NCBI GenBank assembly: GCA_031255195.1
Contig: JAIRSZ010000161.1
Location: forward strand, 1-35,618
Length of the DNA stretch: 35,618 nt
Direction: 5' to 3'
Source: Prevotellaceae bacterium
Lineage (GTDB): Bacteria > Bacteroidota > Bacteroidia > Bacteroidales > UBA932
Notes under the pieces: model-generated
The model's input: only the letters and a program-made list of their open reading frames with translations
The model's database searches: none
Told to the model about the DNA's origin: nothing
Shown: positions 9,311 to 16,864 of the stretch, in pieces
How positions within the stretch are numbered: the stretch's first letter is position 1
Layout: each line of letters starts with the position of its first letter
Translations under genes and position numbers: made by a program

Positions 9311-10678
9311 TTAGGGAATTAGGTTTTCCAGCTGGCTCACGCTCCTGTCAATTTCTTCCTGCGGCAGCGAGTAGTTGGTCAGCTTACCGGAGTAGTAGAG
9401 GTCGTAGGCCGACATATCCATCAGCCCATGCCCCGAAAGGTTGAACAGGATTGTTTTCTTCACGCCTTCCTCCTTGGCCTTTTTTGCCTCCCGAATGGTA
9501 GAGGCAATGGCGTGCGCCGATTCTGGAGCGGGGATGATGCCTTCGGCGCGGGCAAAAATGGTTGCCGCCTCAAAGCTTTCGAGCTGCGGAATATCCTGCG
9601 CCTCGATGATTTTTTCGCGGTTGAGCTGGCTAACGATAGTACCGGCGCCGTGGTAGCGCAGGCCGCCTGCGTGGATGTCGGCAGGCTGAAAATCGTGCCC
9701 CAGCGTGTACATGGGCAGCAGGGGCGTTGTGCCCACTTCGTCGCCAAAATCGTACTGAAACTGTCCGCGGGTAAGCTTGGGGCACGAAGCAGGCTCGGCC
9801 GCAATCACTCGCAGCGCCCTGCCTTCCGTGAGCTTGTAGCGCAAGAACGGGAAGGCAATCCCCGAAAAGTTGGAGCCGCCGCCAAAGCACCCAATGACAA
9901 CATCGGGAAATTCGCCCGCTATAGCCATTTGCTTTTCGGCCTCCAGCCCAATGATGGTTTGGTGCAGGATAACGTGGTTGAGCACGCTGCCCAGCGTATA
10001 TTTTGTGTCCGGCGTAGAAACGGCGGCTTCTATCGCCTCCGATATTGCCGTGCCCAAGCTCCCCGACGAGTTAGGGTGCGTGGAGAGAATTTTGCGTCCG
10101 GCGTTGGTTTGGCTGCTGGGCGAGGGGATAACCTCTGCGCCCCAGGCGTTCATCATCGACTTGCGGTAGGGCTTTTGCTCGTAGCTGATTTTTACCATGA
10201 ACACCTTCAGGTCGAGTCCAAACAGCTTGCAGGCAAAGCTGAGCGCTGTGCCCCACTGTCCGGCGCCCGTTTCGGTGGTAATGTGCTTCACACCCTGCTT
10301 CTTGTTGTAGTACGCCTGCGGTATGGCAGAGTTGAGCTTGTGCGAGCCGACAGGACTAACGCTCTCGTTCTTGAAGTAGATATGTGCCGGAGTATCCAAG
10401 GCTTTTTCAAGCCCGCAGGCGCGCACCAGCGGCGTTGGGCGGTAAATTTTGTACACCTCCCGCACCTCTTCAGGAATGTCAACATAGCGATCTTGCGTAA
10501 GTTCCTGAATACAAAGTTCTTTTGCAAAAATCGGCTCTAAATCGGCGACCATTAACGGCTGCTTGGTACCGGGGTGAAGTGGAGGCAGCGGTTTGTTTTT
10601 CATGTCGGCAACGATGTTGTACCATTGCACCGGCAGCTCTTGCTCCGAAAGCAAGATTTTTTTCGGTTTTGTGCTCAT
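9311..10678 (-). CDS. trpB: Tryptophan synthase beta chain, TrpB2 type
   Basis: The protein condenses indole with L-serine to give tryptophan, using pyridoxal phosphate. The 455 residues exceed the roughly 400 of classical TrpB1. The N-terminal extension before RPTPLVRA marks it as the TrpB2 subgroup. The cofactor lysine is Lys114 in GSHKLNSA and the phosphate loop is GCFGGGSNFSG. TrpB2 enzymes often lack a TrpA partner and may salvage indole. No trpA or other trp gene is in the window, which fits that role. It appears to be the first gene of a run trpB-dcp-DUF456-hisA, with a good promoter upstream. Confidence 0.95.
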   Translation of the reverse strand: MSTKPKKILLSEQELPVQWYNIVADMKNKPLPPLHPGTKQPLMVADLEPIFAKELCIQELTQDRYVDIPEEVREVYKIYRPTPLVRACGLEKALDTPAHIYFKNESVSPVGSHKLNSAIPQAYYNKKQGVKHITTETGAGQWGTALSFACKLFGLDLKVFMVKISYEQKPYRKSMMNAWGAEVIPSPSSQTNAGRKILSTHPNSSGSLGTAISEAIEAAVSTPDTKYTLGSVLNHVILHQTIIGLEAEKQMAIAGEFPDVVIGCFGGGSNFSGIAFPFLRYKLTEGRALRVIAAEPASCPKLTRGQFQYDFGDEVGTTPLLPMYTLGHDFQPADIHAGGLRYHGAGTIVSQLNREKIIEAQDIPQLESFEAATIFARAEGIIPAPESAHAIASTIREAKKAKEEGVKKTILFNLSGHGLMDMSAYDLYYSGKLTNYSLPQEEIDRSVSQLENLIP

Positions 10679-10718
10679 AATTCTTTGGTTTTAATTTAGG
10701 GTGGAAATATTTCGGGTG

Positions 10719-10749
10719 CAAACTTACATGAAAAAGCTGAGCTTTGCAA
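10719..10749 (-). promoter_or_regulatory. Promoter of trpB
   Basis: On the minus strand a TTG (10749-10747) is followed after 20 bases by TAAGTTTG (10726-10719), a full match to the Bacteroidetes -33/-7 pattern. Transcription would start about 30-35 bases before the trpB start codon. Confidence 0.65.
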
Positions 10750-11152
10750 GTTTGCGTACAAAATTTGTAACGCGCACAGGCGCTTCGCTATGTCGACGCA
10801 CATCGTGCGATTCAACCCTGTTTTTGTCCGAGCCGCGATTTATGCTGTTTGCTTTAAATCAATCGTTTGCGATTGTGCTGTTGTGATTTTATCGAAAAGA
10901 AGCTGTGAACGCCTGTTTTTAGAGCCTGTAGCTTTGTTTTCGCGGAATGGAAATGTTGCTCAGAGTGGCAAAAAGCATCGGCAAAAAAAGTTGGTGGAAG
11001 CTGCACCGTGCAGGCTGCACCCCGTGAGGGATGCAGCCTGCGTGCTTTTTTCGGATTCTTGCATCCCTGCGGGGTACGCCGCCGACGCCTTGCGCTTAGC
11101 CGTGATGTGCTATGACGCATTTTTGTCGGCTTCGCAGGGCGTTGCAGGATTT
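10750..11152. other. Spacer between tyrS and trpB with hairpin cluster
   Basis: No gene is supported here. The right half holds strong hairpins, listed separately. The left half, next to the trpB promoter, contains no recognisable feature. Confidence 0.45.
11001..11051. terminator. Hairpin cluster, terminator-like on the plus strand
   Basis: A perfect 10-base stem GCAGGCTGCA/TGCAGCCTGC (11010-11019 with 11032-11041) is followed on the plus strand by GTGC and six T. A competing small palindrome CTGCAC-c-GTGCAG occupies 11001-11013. The T run is on the plus side, although tyrS, which ends nearby, is read on the minus strand, so its job as a tyrS terminator is doubtful. It may instead be a dispersed palindromic element. 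Confidence 0.4.
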
Positions 11153-12439
11153 TTACAGGACTTTCACGATGAAGTAGCTCTTTTTGCCTTTCTGCACCAG
11201 AAGGTACTTTCCGTTGAGCAGCATGTCGGGCGAAATGCTGGCAGCCGGATTGGTCACCTTCTCCTTGTTTATGCTGAGGCCGCCGCCCTGCACCAGCTTT
11301 TTAAATTCACCCTTCGACGGGAAAATTTGCGCTTCGACCACCAGCAGCTCTCCGGCCTCGGCGGGCAGCTTTTCTCTGGCAACGGAAAATGTGGGGACTC
11401 CCTCAAAAACAGACAGAAATGTGGCCTCGTCTATCTTTCTCAGTATGTCTGAGGTGGCGTTGCCAAACAGCGCCTCCGACGCTTCTACCGCCTTGCGGTA
11501 CTCCTCTTCGGAGTGCACCATGCAGGTGACCTCCTTTGCCAGCGCCTTTTGCAGCGACCGCAGGTGCGGCGCTTTGGCCTGCTCTGCCACCAGCGTTTCC
11601 ACTGCGCTTTTGTCCAGCGTGGTGAAGATTTTGATGTACTTTTCGGCGTCGGCGTCGCTCACGTTGAGCCAGAATTGGTAGAATTTGTAGGGCGAAGTGT
11701 AGCGAGCGTCGAGCCAGACGTTGCCGTCTTCGGTTTTGCCGAACTTCCCGCCGTCGGACTTGGTGATGAGCGGACAGGTAAGGGCAAAGGCCTCGCCGCC
11801 AGCCTTGCGGCGTATGAGCTCGGCGCCGGTGGTGATGTTGCCCCACTGGTCGCTGCCGCCCATTTGCAGCTTGCAATTTTTGGTCTGGTAGAGGTGCAAA
11901 AAATCGTAGCCCTGCACCAGCTGGTAGGTGAACTCGGTGAACGACATTCCGTCCGTAGCCTCACCGTTCAGGCGTTTTTTTACCGAATCTTTGCTCATCA
12001 TGTAGTTCACGGTGATGTGCTTGCCCACGTCGCGGATGAAGTCGAGGAACGAAATGGGCTTCATCCAATCGTAGTTGTTCACCATTTCGGCAGCTGTGGG
12101 CAGGTTGTTCTCAAAGTCCAGGAATTTGGACAGCTGCTTTTTAATGCACTCCTGGTTGTGGCGCAGGGTATCTTCGTCCAGCAGGTTTCGCTCCTGCGAT
12201 TTTCCGCTTGGGTCGCCAATCATTCCGGTAGCTCCGCCCACCAGGGCAAGAGGCTTGTGCCCGCACCGCTGAAAATGTTTAAGCATCATGATGCTCACTA
12301 AGTGTCCAATGTGCAGCGAGTCGGCGGTGGGATCTATGCCCACGTAGGCCGTTGTCATTTCTTTCTTCAGCTGCTCGTCAACGCCCGGCATCATATCGTG
12401 AACCATGCCGCGCCACGTCAGCTCTTCAATAAAATTCAT
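11153..12439 (-). CDS. tyrS: Tyrosine--tRNA ligase
   Basis: This class I aminoacyl-tRNA synthetase charges tRNA-Tyr in the cytoplasm. The 428-residue product has the HIGH motif at 43-46, the tRNA/amino acid motif GGSDQWGN (194-201) and the KMSKS equivalent KFGKT at 232-236. A C-terminal S4 RNA-binding domain begins near residue 360. The length is normal. It is the last gene of a minus-strand run that begins at yajC, 45 bases downstream of the TerB/J-domain gene. I see no T-box-like or other leader in the short gap, so expression probably follows the upstream genes. Confidence 0.97.
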   Translation of the reverse strand: MNFIEELTWRGMVHDMMPGVDEQLKKEMTTAYVGIDPTADSLHIGHLVSIMMLKHFQRCGHKPLALVGGATGMIGDPSGKSQERNLLDEDTLRHNQECIKKQLSKFLDFENNLPTAAEMVNNYDWMKPISFLDFIRDVGKHITVNYMMSKDSVKKRLNGEATDGMSFTEFTYQLVQGYDFLHLYQTKNCKLQMGGSDQWGNITTGAELIRRKAGGEAFALTCPLITKSDGGKFGKTEDGNVWLDARYTSPYKFYQFWLNVSDADAEKYIKIFTTLDKSAVETLVAEQAKAPHLRSLQKALAKEVTCMVHSEEEYRKAVEASEALFGNATSDILRKIDEATFLSVFEGVPTFSVAREKLPAEAGELLVVEAQIFPSKGEFKKLVQGGGLSINKEKVTNPAASISPDMLLNGKYLLVQKGKKSYFIVKVL

Positions 12440-12484
12440 AGTAGCGTTTACTGTTGTTGTTAACTTTTAAAGGCGGATACTGCG

Positions 12485-13216
12485 TCAGCTCATTCCCCGT
12501 TCCTTCTTTATGTGCTCGTAGGCCTCCTGCACCTTGCGGAATTTTTCGGCGGCAGCACGCTGCACGTCGTCGCCCATTTGCACAACCTTGTCGGGGTGGT
12601 GCTTTACGGCCATGCGGCGGTAGGCTTTCTTCACCTCTGCGTCGGTAGCCGAGCGTTCCACCTCCAGCACCTTGTATGCCCAGCTCCTGTCGTTCTCGTC
12701 GAACATGGCCTTTACGGAGTTGTAGTCGCCGGGCGAAATGCCCAGGTGGTCTGCAATGCGCTTAATGATGTTCTGCTCGCTAACGTGTATTTCGCCGTCG
12801 GCGGCGGCAATGCCAAAGAGCAGGTGGAGCAGCTCGAGGCGTGCCGACAGGTTGAGGTTGGCGCGTATTTGTCCGCATACCTCGTAAAGCGGAAGCGGCT
12901 GCTGGAGAACGTTGCGCAGGAAGAGCAGGTACTCTTTGGCTGCATCTACGCCAAACTGCCGCACGAGGAACTTTTTGACGTAATCCAGCTCCGACTGCAC
13001 CACCTTTCCGTCGGCCTTGAGCACGGCGGCCATGAGCACCAGCAGGCTCACGGTGAAGCCGTCGCGGGGCGTTCCGCTGCCGCTGCCGTTTTGCCGGTTA
13101 TTTTTCTCCGTCCCCGCGTCGAGTAGCGACCCCAGGGCAAAGCCCACAATACCTCCTATGGGGCCTAATATCCACCAGCCAATAGCGCCGCTAATCCATT
13201 TTCCGTACTTTGCCAT
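12485..13216 (-). CDS. TerB-like and C-terminal J-domain protein (DjlA-like)
   Basis: This is a predicted membrane-anchored co-chaperone of 243 residues. The N-terminal 32 residues form a glycine-rich hydrophobic segment ([16 protein letters not shown]). It is followed by a TerB/DjlA-type helical domain (about 55-170) with two copies of an acidic A-x-DG motif (LKADGKV and AAADGEI). A J domain sits at the C-terminus (about 178-240) with the HPD tripeptide at 207-209, so it should stimulate an Hsp70 (DnaK) partner. This order matches E. coli DjlA. Its start overlaps the end of coaE by 26 bases, so the two are translationally coupled. The client is unknown. Confidence 0.9.
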   Translation of the reverse strand: MAKYGKWISGAIGWWILGPIGGIVGFALGSLLDAGTEKNNRQNGSGSGTPRDGFTVSLLVLMAAVLKADGKVVQSELDYVKKFLVRQFGVDAAKEYLLFLRNVLQQPLPLYEVCGQIRANLNLSARLELLHLLFGIAAADGEIHVSEQNIIKRIADHLGISPGDYNSVKAMFDENDRSWAYKVLEVERSATDAEVKKAYRRMAVKHHPDKVVQMGDDVQRAAAEKFRKVQEAYEHIKKERGMS

Positions 13217-13805
13217 GTATAGCTATCAAATTTTCAATTTTTTTGCTAATCTCCAGAATCTGCGGCAGCAGGGGAGTAGCATCGTCGTTTACAATGCAAA
13301 AATCAGCACGTGCAGCGCGCTCGGCGTCGCTCAGCTGTCGCGCCATGCGGCGCAGCGCCTCGCTGCGCGTGCAGCCGTCGCGCTGCGTTACCCGCCGTAT
13401 TCGCAGCTCCTCCGGTGCGTTTACGGTAACGATTTTGTCGAGCTGCCGGTGCGCGCCGCTTTCAAACATCAGTGCGGCCTCCTGCGCCACGCACGGTGCG
13501 CTTTGCTGCGCCGACCATGCGGCAAAGCGTTTTTCTACGGCAGGATGGGCTATGGCGTTGAGCGCGGCAAGCGCTGCGTCGTTGCCAAAAACCATTTCCG
13601 CCAGCCGCTTCCTGTTCAGCGCGCCGCCGTTGTACACTGCCTCCCCGAAGGTTTCGATGAGCTGCGCCCGCACTTCGGCATCGCTCTCGTACATTTTTTT
13701 CACCTCGTCGTCGGCGTAGAAAACAGGTACGCCAATGGCCTCCAGCGTTCTGCAAACGGTAGTTTTGCCGCTGCCCATGCCGCCGGTTACTCCTATGCGC
13801 ATCAT
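13191..13805 (-). CDS. coaE: Dephospho-CoA kinase
   Basis: CoaE phosphorylates dephospho-CoA in the last step of coenzyme A synthesis. The 204-residue product has the P-loop GGMGSGKTT at 8-16. It also has the family motifs DADD-like YADDEV (30-35) and HP near the middle (AHPAVEKRF). Two methionines begin the frame (MMR). The first overlaps the ybbR-like stop by four bases, and the second would barely change the protein. The gene is coupled on both sides: ATGA with ybbR and a 26-base overlap with the J-domain gene. yajC-ybbR-coaE is a recurrent order in Bacteroidales. Confidence 0.94.
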   Translation of the reverse strand: MMRIGVTGGMGSGKTTVCRTLEAIGVPVFYADDEVKKMYESDAEVRAQLIETFGEAVYNGGALNRKRLAEMVFGNDAALAALNAIAHPAVEKRFAAWSAQQSAPCVAQEAALMFESGAHRQLDKIVTVNAPEELRIRRVTQRDGCTRSEALRRMARQLSDAERAARADFCIVNDDATPLLPQILEISKKIENLIAIHGKVRKMD

Positions 13806-14800
13806 TGCTTTTGCGTTACAATGACGTTGACAAATGCCGGAGCAATGGACGTAGAGAGCACGTATTCGGGCGATTTGCTGAGGGTAACGCGCACCTGCCC
13901 CGATATGCTATGGTGCAGCTCGGAGTAGTATGCCGTGAGGTAAAGCTCCTCCTGCTTTAGCCTGTCGTATTCCTCCATCGCAATGGAAATGAAAATCTTT
14001 GCATTTTTAGGAATCAGCTCCACCGAGAGCGAATCGGGAGCGCCGACAAGGTGGATGGGCAGCTCCTGCGTTATTTGCGTAACGCGCTGTACGTTGATGT
14101 TGTACGACACCTGATCGCGCGACAGGAAGGTTTGTGGGGGAGACTCAAGCGGTACTTTCCCCGAAAGGTTGGCAATCACCTTCTCCCTTTTCACCGGCCG
14201 CGTGCCGATTTCGGTGGTAGCCTCAACAATTTCCTGTGGTCCGCTAAGCACTACGCTGTCAACGTCGAGGATTATTTCGCCCTGCTGCATATACTGCGGA
14301 GCGTAGGCGATGCGAAAGTTCACCGCCACCGGAACTTTTTTGCTCTCCACCGGCGACAGCTGGAAGTAAACGGAGTCGGGCAGAATGTCTTGCAGCTCGA
14401 AGTTGGCGCTCAGCTGCTGTTCCAACATGCCGCGCACCTGCCCTGTGGGGAGCGCCGCCTTTCCGGTCGAATCCGCCACGTAGTGCAGCAAGCCAAGGTT
14501 TACCCGAAACGTTTTTGAGTAAAACATCTTGTACCTTACGAGGTCGTAGCCGCGCGCCTGCACGCGCAGACGTAGCGGGGTAACTCCGCCGTCGGTGAGC
14601 ATAGTGCCCACAGGTCTCGTCTCAATAAGCTGCATTTTGGCCGAAATTTCGGCAATGTACGTGTGCGACAACTTGTTGAGCGTCCACAAGATGGCAGAGG
14701 TGAGCAAAAAAAATCCAAAGACAAGCAGCTGCTTATCTCGCTTGAACAGGCGGCGTGCGTCCAGCAACGTTTGAGGCAAGGGGGCTTTTTTGTCCATCAC
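13802..14800 (-). CDS. YbbR-like domain protein, membrane anchored
   Basis: This 332-residue protein has one N-terminal membrane segment (about 26-44, LLVFGFFLLTSAILWTLNKL). It is followed by a beta-rich region outside the membrane that I read as degenerate YbbR repeats, for example the stretch LDVDSVVLSGPQEIV. YbbR proteins are linked in other bacteria to control of cyclic-di-AMP synthesis by CdaA, but no cdaA is present here. In Bacteroidales this gene normally stands between yajC and coaE, as here. It overlaps coaE by four bases and follows yajC after 120 bases that contain a strong hairpin. Confidence 0.85.
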   Translation of the reverse strand: MMDKKAPLPQTLLDARRLFKRDKQLLVFGFFLLTSAILWTLNKLSHTYIAEISAKMQLIETRPVGTMLTDGGVTPLRLRVQARGYDLVRYKMFYSKTFRVNLGLLHYVADSTGKAALPTGQVRGMLEQQLSANFELQDILPDSVYFQLSPVESKKVPVAVNFRIAYAPQYMQQGEIILDVDSVVLSGPQEIVEATTEIGTRPVKREKVIANLSGKVPLESPPQTFLSRDQVSYNINVQRVTQITQELPIHLVGAPDSLSVELIPKNAKIFISIAMEEYDRLKQEELYLTAYYSELHHSISGQVRVTLSKSPEYVLSTSIAPAFVNVIVTQKQ

Positions 14801-14819
14801 CCATTGAGTACAAAATACC

Positions 14820-14855
14820 CTGCACGCGCCGGAGCAACGCCCCGGCAGCGTGCAG
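14820..14855 (-). other. Strong hairpin between yajC and ybbR
   Basis: An eight-base perfect stem CTGCACGC/GCGTGCAG (14820-14827 with 14848-14855) is extended by GCCGG/CCGGC (828-832 with 842-846 in the same thousand). One base is bulged and the loop has nine bases. No T run follows in either direction, so it is not a standard terminator. It may mark an mRNA processing site or lower expression of the downstream genes. Confidence 0.55.
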
Positions 14856-14920
14856 AAGTCGTAGTGTTATCCGTAATGTTATTGTAGAAGCGTGGCGCTC
14901 TTACCTTTACCTTAATTCTG

Positions 14921-15247
14921 CTATTTTGCTTGAACAAGGTCAGAGGAATCTTTCAGCACGCTCGATTTGTCGAAACGTATGCGCACGTTGCTGTCAACCT
15001 CAATAATCACGTAGTTGTCCTTGATTTCGGAGATGGTGCCGTAAACGCCACCCACCGTTACCACCTTGTCGCCCTTTTGCAGGCTTTCGCGGAACTTGCG
15101 CAGCTCCTTCTGCCGCTTTTGCTGCGGGCGAATCATAAAAAAATACATCACCACAAAAATGGCGATGAGCATAATCCACGTGCTGGCTCCTCCCAGCGGC
15201 GACTGAGGAGCTGCTGTTGCAGCTTCGTCTAAGAGAATGAAGTTCAT
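14921..15247 (-). CDS. yajC: Preprotein translocase subunit YajC
   Basis: YajC is the small inner-membrane accessory subunit of the SecDF-YajC complex. The 108-residue product has one membrane helix (about 24-40) ending in the signature FMIRPQQKRQKE. A conserved cytoplasmic domain follows with GDKVVTVGGVYGTI. The length is typical. secDF is not in the window. It is the first gene of the minus-strand run towards tyrS and has a well-placed promoter upstream. Confidence 0.95.
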   Translation of the reverse strand: MNFILLDEAATAAPQSPLGGASTWIMLIAIFVVMYFFMIRPQQKRQKELRKFRESLQKGDKVVTVGGVYGTISEIKDNYVIIEVDSNVRIRFDKSSVLKDSSDLVQAK

Positions 15248-15283
15248 TATTGGTTGCTTTTAATTAAGAAAAAAAATCGGGTG

Positions 15284-15313
15284 CAAAGTTAGCAAAAGAT
15301 TGCGCACGCGCAA
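15284..15313 (-). promoter_or_regulatory. Promoter of yajC operon
   Basis: On the minus strand TTG (15313-15311) is followed after 19 bases by TAACTTTG (15291-15284). This fits the Bacteroidetes pattern and starts transcription about 30 bases before the yajC ATG. Confidence 0.65.
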
Positions 15314-15378
15314 CTTTTTCATTTTCCTTAACGTATAAATGTCATGCCATTTTGCGGCACAATTTGGAGGAGATAATT

Positions 15379-15409
15379 TTGGATGATACGATTTTTTTAT
15401 CTACTTTTG
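15379..15409 (+). promoter_or_regulatory. Promoter of the LVIVD lipoprotein pair
   Basis: TTG at 15379-15381, a 20-base spacer and TACTTTTG at 15402-15409 match the Bacteroidetes pattern. The start codon at 15498 lies about 80 bases downstream of the expected transcription start. Confidence 0.65.
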
Positions 15410-15497
15410 TAAAAATCTACAGCTTAAATTCCGCTTTTTGGAGCGAAGGGGCTGTACATTAAACAGAAATGCAAAATTCTATTTACTTGACAAGCAA

Positions 15498-16013
15498 ATG
15501 AAAATTCAGCAGAAAGTAATAGCGCTAACGGGTACGGTGTTGGCGCTGTGTAGCCTCACGTCCTGCCCCTACGAGCGCTACCCCGAAGACTACTACGAGC
15601 CTGTTTACATGACGCGCGCCGAGCTGGAGTCGTCGGTAAGGTTTAGCCAGATAAGACCGCTCTACAGCGCAGGAAAAATCTACGTCCGCGGCAGCCAGCT
15701 TTTCATCTGCGAACCGTACAAGGGCGTGCACGTGATAGACAACAGCAACCCACGGCAGCCGCAGCCTACAGGCTTTGTTGCGATTCCGGGGTGCGTGGAC
15801 ATTGCGGTGCACGGCAACATTTTGTATGCCGACAACGCCACTGACCTTGTTGCCGTTGACCTCGACCAGCACATGGAGGTGGCGCGCGAGCGAAATGCGT
15901 TCAGAAGCATAGCGTCTCCCAACGGTACCTGGTGGTGGGTAAATAGCGAGAAGGATAACGGAAAAATCATCGTTGATTTTATAAAAAAAGAGAAGCGCCA
16001 GGACGAACGCTGA
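15498..16013 (+). CDS. LVIVD-repeat-type lipoprotein, short
   Basis: This predicted lipoprotein has 171 residues. I chose the ATG at 15498, not the upstream ATG at 15438, because it places a proper signal peptide (KIQQKVIALTG...LTSC, lipobox Cys near residue 23) at the N-terminus. After an acidic, tyrosine-rich linker come motifs typical of Bacteroidetes LVIVD proteins: GKIYVRGSQLFICE, KGVHVIDNSNPRQPQP and a cysteine-containing IPGCVDIAV followed by LYADNATDLVAVDL. These look like beta-propeller blades, but too few for a full propeller. Its partner may be the next gene, which carries further repeats. The function of these surface lipoproteins is unknown. Confidence 0.82.
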   Translation: MKIQQKVIALTGTVLALCSLTSCPYERYPEDYYEPVYMTRAELESSVRFSQIRPLYSAGKIYVRGSQLFICEPYKGVHVIDNSNPRQPQPTGFVAIPGCVDIAVHGNILYADNATDLVAVDLDQHMEVARERNAFRSIASPNGTWWWVNSEKDNGKIIVDFIKKEKRQDER

Positions 16014-16065
16014 GCGACAAAATAGCTACCTTGAAAATGGCTGAACAAAACATTTCCATAATATT

Positions 16066-16851
16066 ATGAACAACCGAACTATGACACTCTTTGCCGCCTG
16101 CGCCGTCATGCTGACTTCGTGCACAGAAAGCGGCGACAGCAATACCGGCGGCAGCGAAAGCTTGGAGTTGGGACAAGGCGGGTCTATGTCGCGCTTTGCT
16201 GTAGTGGGCAACAGCCTGTACACGCTCAATAGCCCCTATATCAAAAAATACGACGTCGGCAAGCCAACGGAAATTCGCCCCGTAAACGAGGGCATGTTAC
16301 AGTTAGACGACGGCGAAACTATTTTTGTGCGCGATTCGCTCCTGTACGTCGGGTCGCAGTCGGGCATGTACATTATGAACCTGCAAAACCTGACGAATCT
16401 CTCGTTTGTTTCGCACGTTGTTGTGAGCTGCGATCCCGTGGTGTCGCTCGATACGTTTGCCTACGTAACCCTCAGCACGGGTAATTCCTGTAGCAGGGGT
16501 ATATCTGCCCTCCAGATATACAACGTAAAAAATCCGCTTGATCCGAAACTTGTGAAAGGCTACTCCATGGACAACCCCCGCGGGCTTGCCATACGCGACA
16601 GCTTGCTTTTTATTTGCGACGACGGGCTGAAAATTTACTACGCCAAACATCCTGCCGACAGCCTGCCGCGGCTGGTGCATGAGAGGAACATTGACGGGTA
16701 TGACGTGATACTCCGCGATACTACGCTGCTGCTCATTGGCGACGACGGGTTTTTCCAGTACAGCTACAGCCCCTACTTCGAAAATAACAGGCTATACGTT
16801 TCGTTTGAGCTGCTCAGCAGCATAGAGACCGTGAAGCAGAAAAAAAGGTAA
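16066..16851 (+). CDS. LVIVD-repeat lipoprotein
   Basis: The 261-residue product has a lipoprotein signal ending in LTSC (Cys19). A linker rich in serine and glycine follows, then the characteristic QGGSMSRFAVVGNSLYTLN block. Further blade-like repeats are visible, such as GMYIMNLQNLTNLSFVSHVV, ALQIYNVKNPLDPKLVKGY and GLKIYYAKHPADSLPRLVHE, each with the D/N-x-x-NP-x-x-P pattern of LVIVD repeats. It starts 52 bases after the shorter relative and probably shares its promoter. An internal ATG at 16081 would also keep the signal. It ends 13 bases from the recQ stop (convergent). The role is unknown; an outer-membrane or surface scaffold is possible. Confidence 0.85.
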   Translation: MNNRTMTLFAACAVMLTSCTESGDSNTGGSESLELGQGGSMSRFAVVGNSLYTLNSPYIKKYDVGKPTEIRPVNEGMLQLDDGETIFVRDSLLYVGSQSGMYIMNLQNLTNLSFVSHVVVSCDPVVSLDTFAYVTLSTGNSCSRGISALQIYNVKNPLDPKLVKGYSMDNPRGLAIRDSLLFICDDGLKIYYAKHPADSLPRLVHERNIDGYDVILRDTTLLLIGDDGFFQYSYSPYFENNRLYVSFELLSSIETVKQKKR

Positions 16852-16864
16852 CGCCTCCCTCCCC

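Noticed and set aside
9428-10540. 370-codon plus-strand frame opposite trpB, and similar long antisense frames opposite tex, dcp and the TonB receptor.
   Set aside because: They are a by-product of the GC-rich codon pattern of the real genes. The opposite strand encodes well-defined enzymes.
10790-11452. 220-codon plus-strand frame.
   Set aside because: Its right half is antisense to tyrS and its left half runs through palindromes. No family motif is visible.
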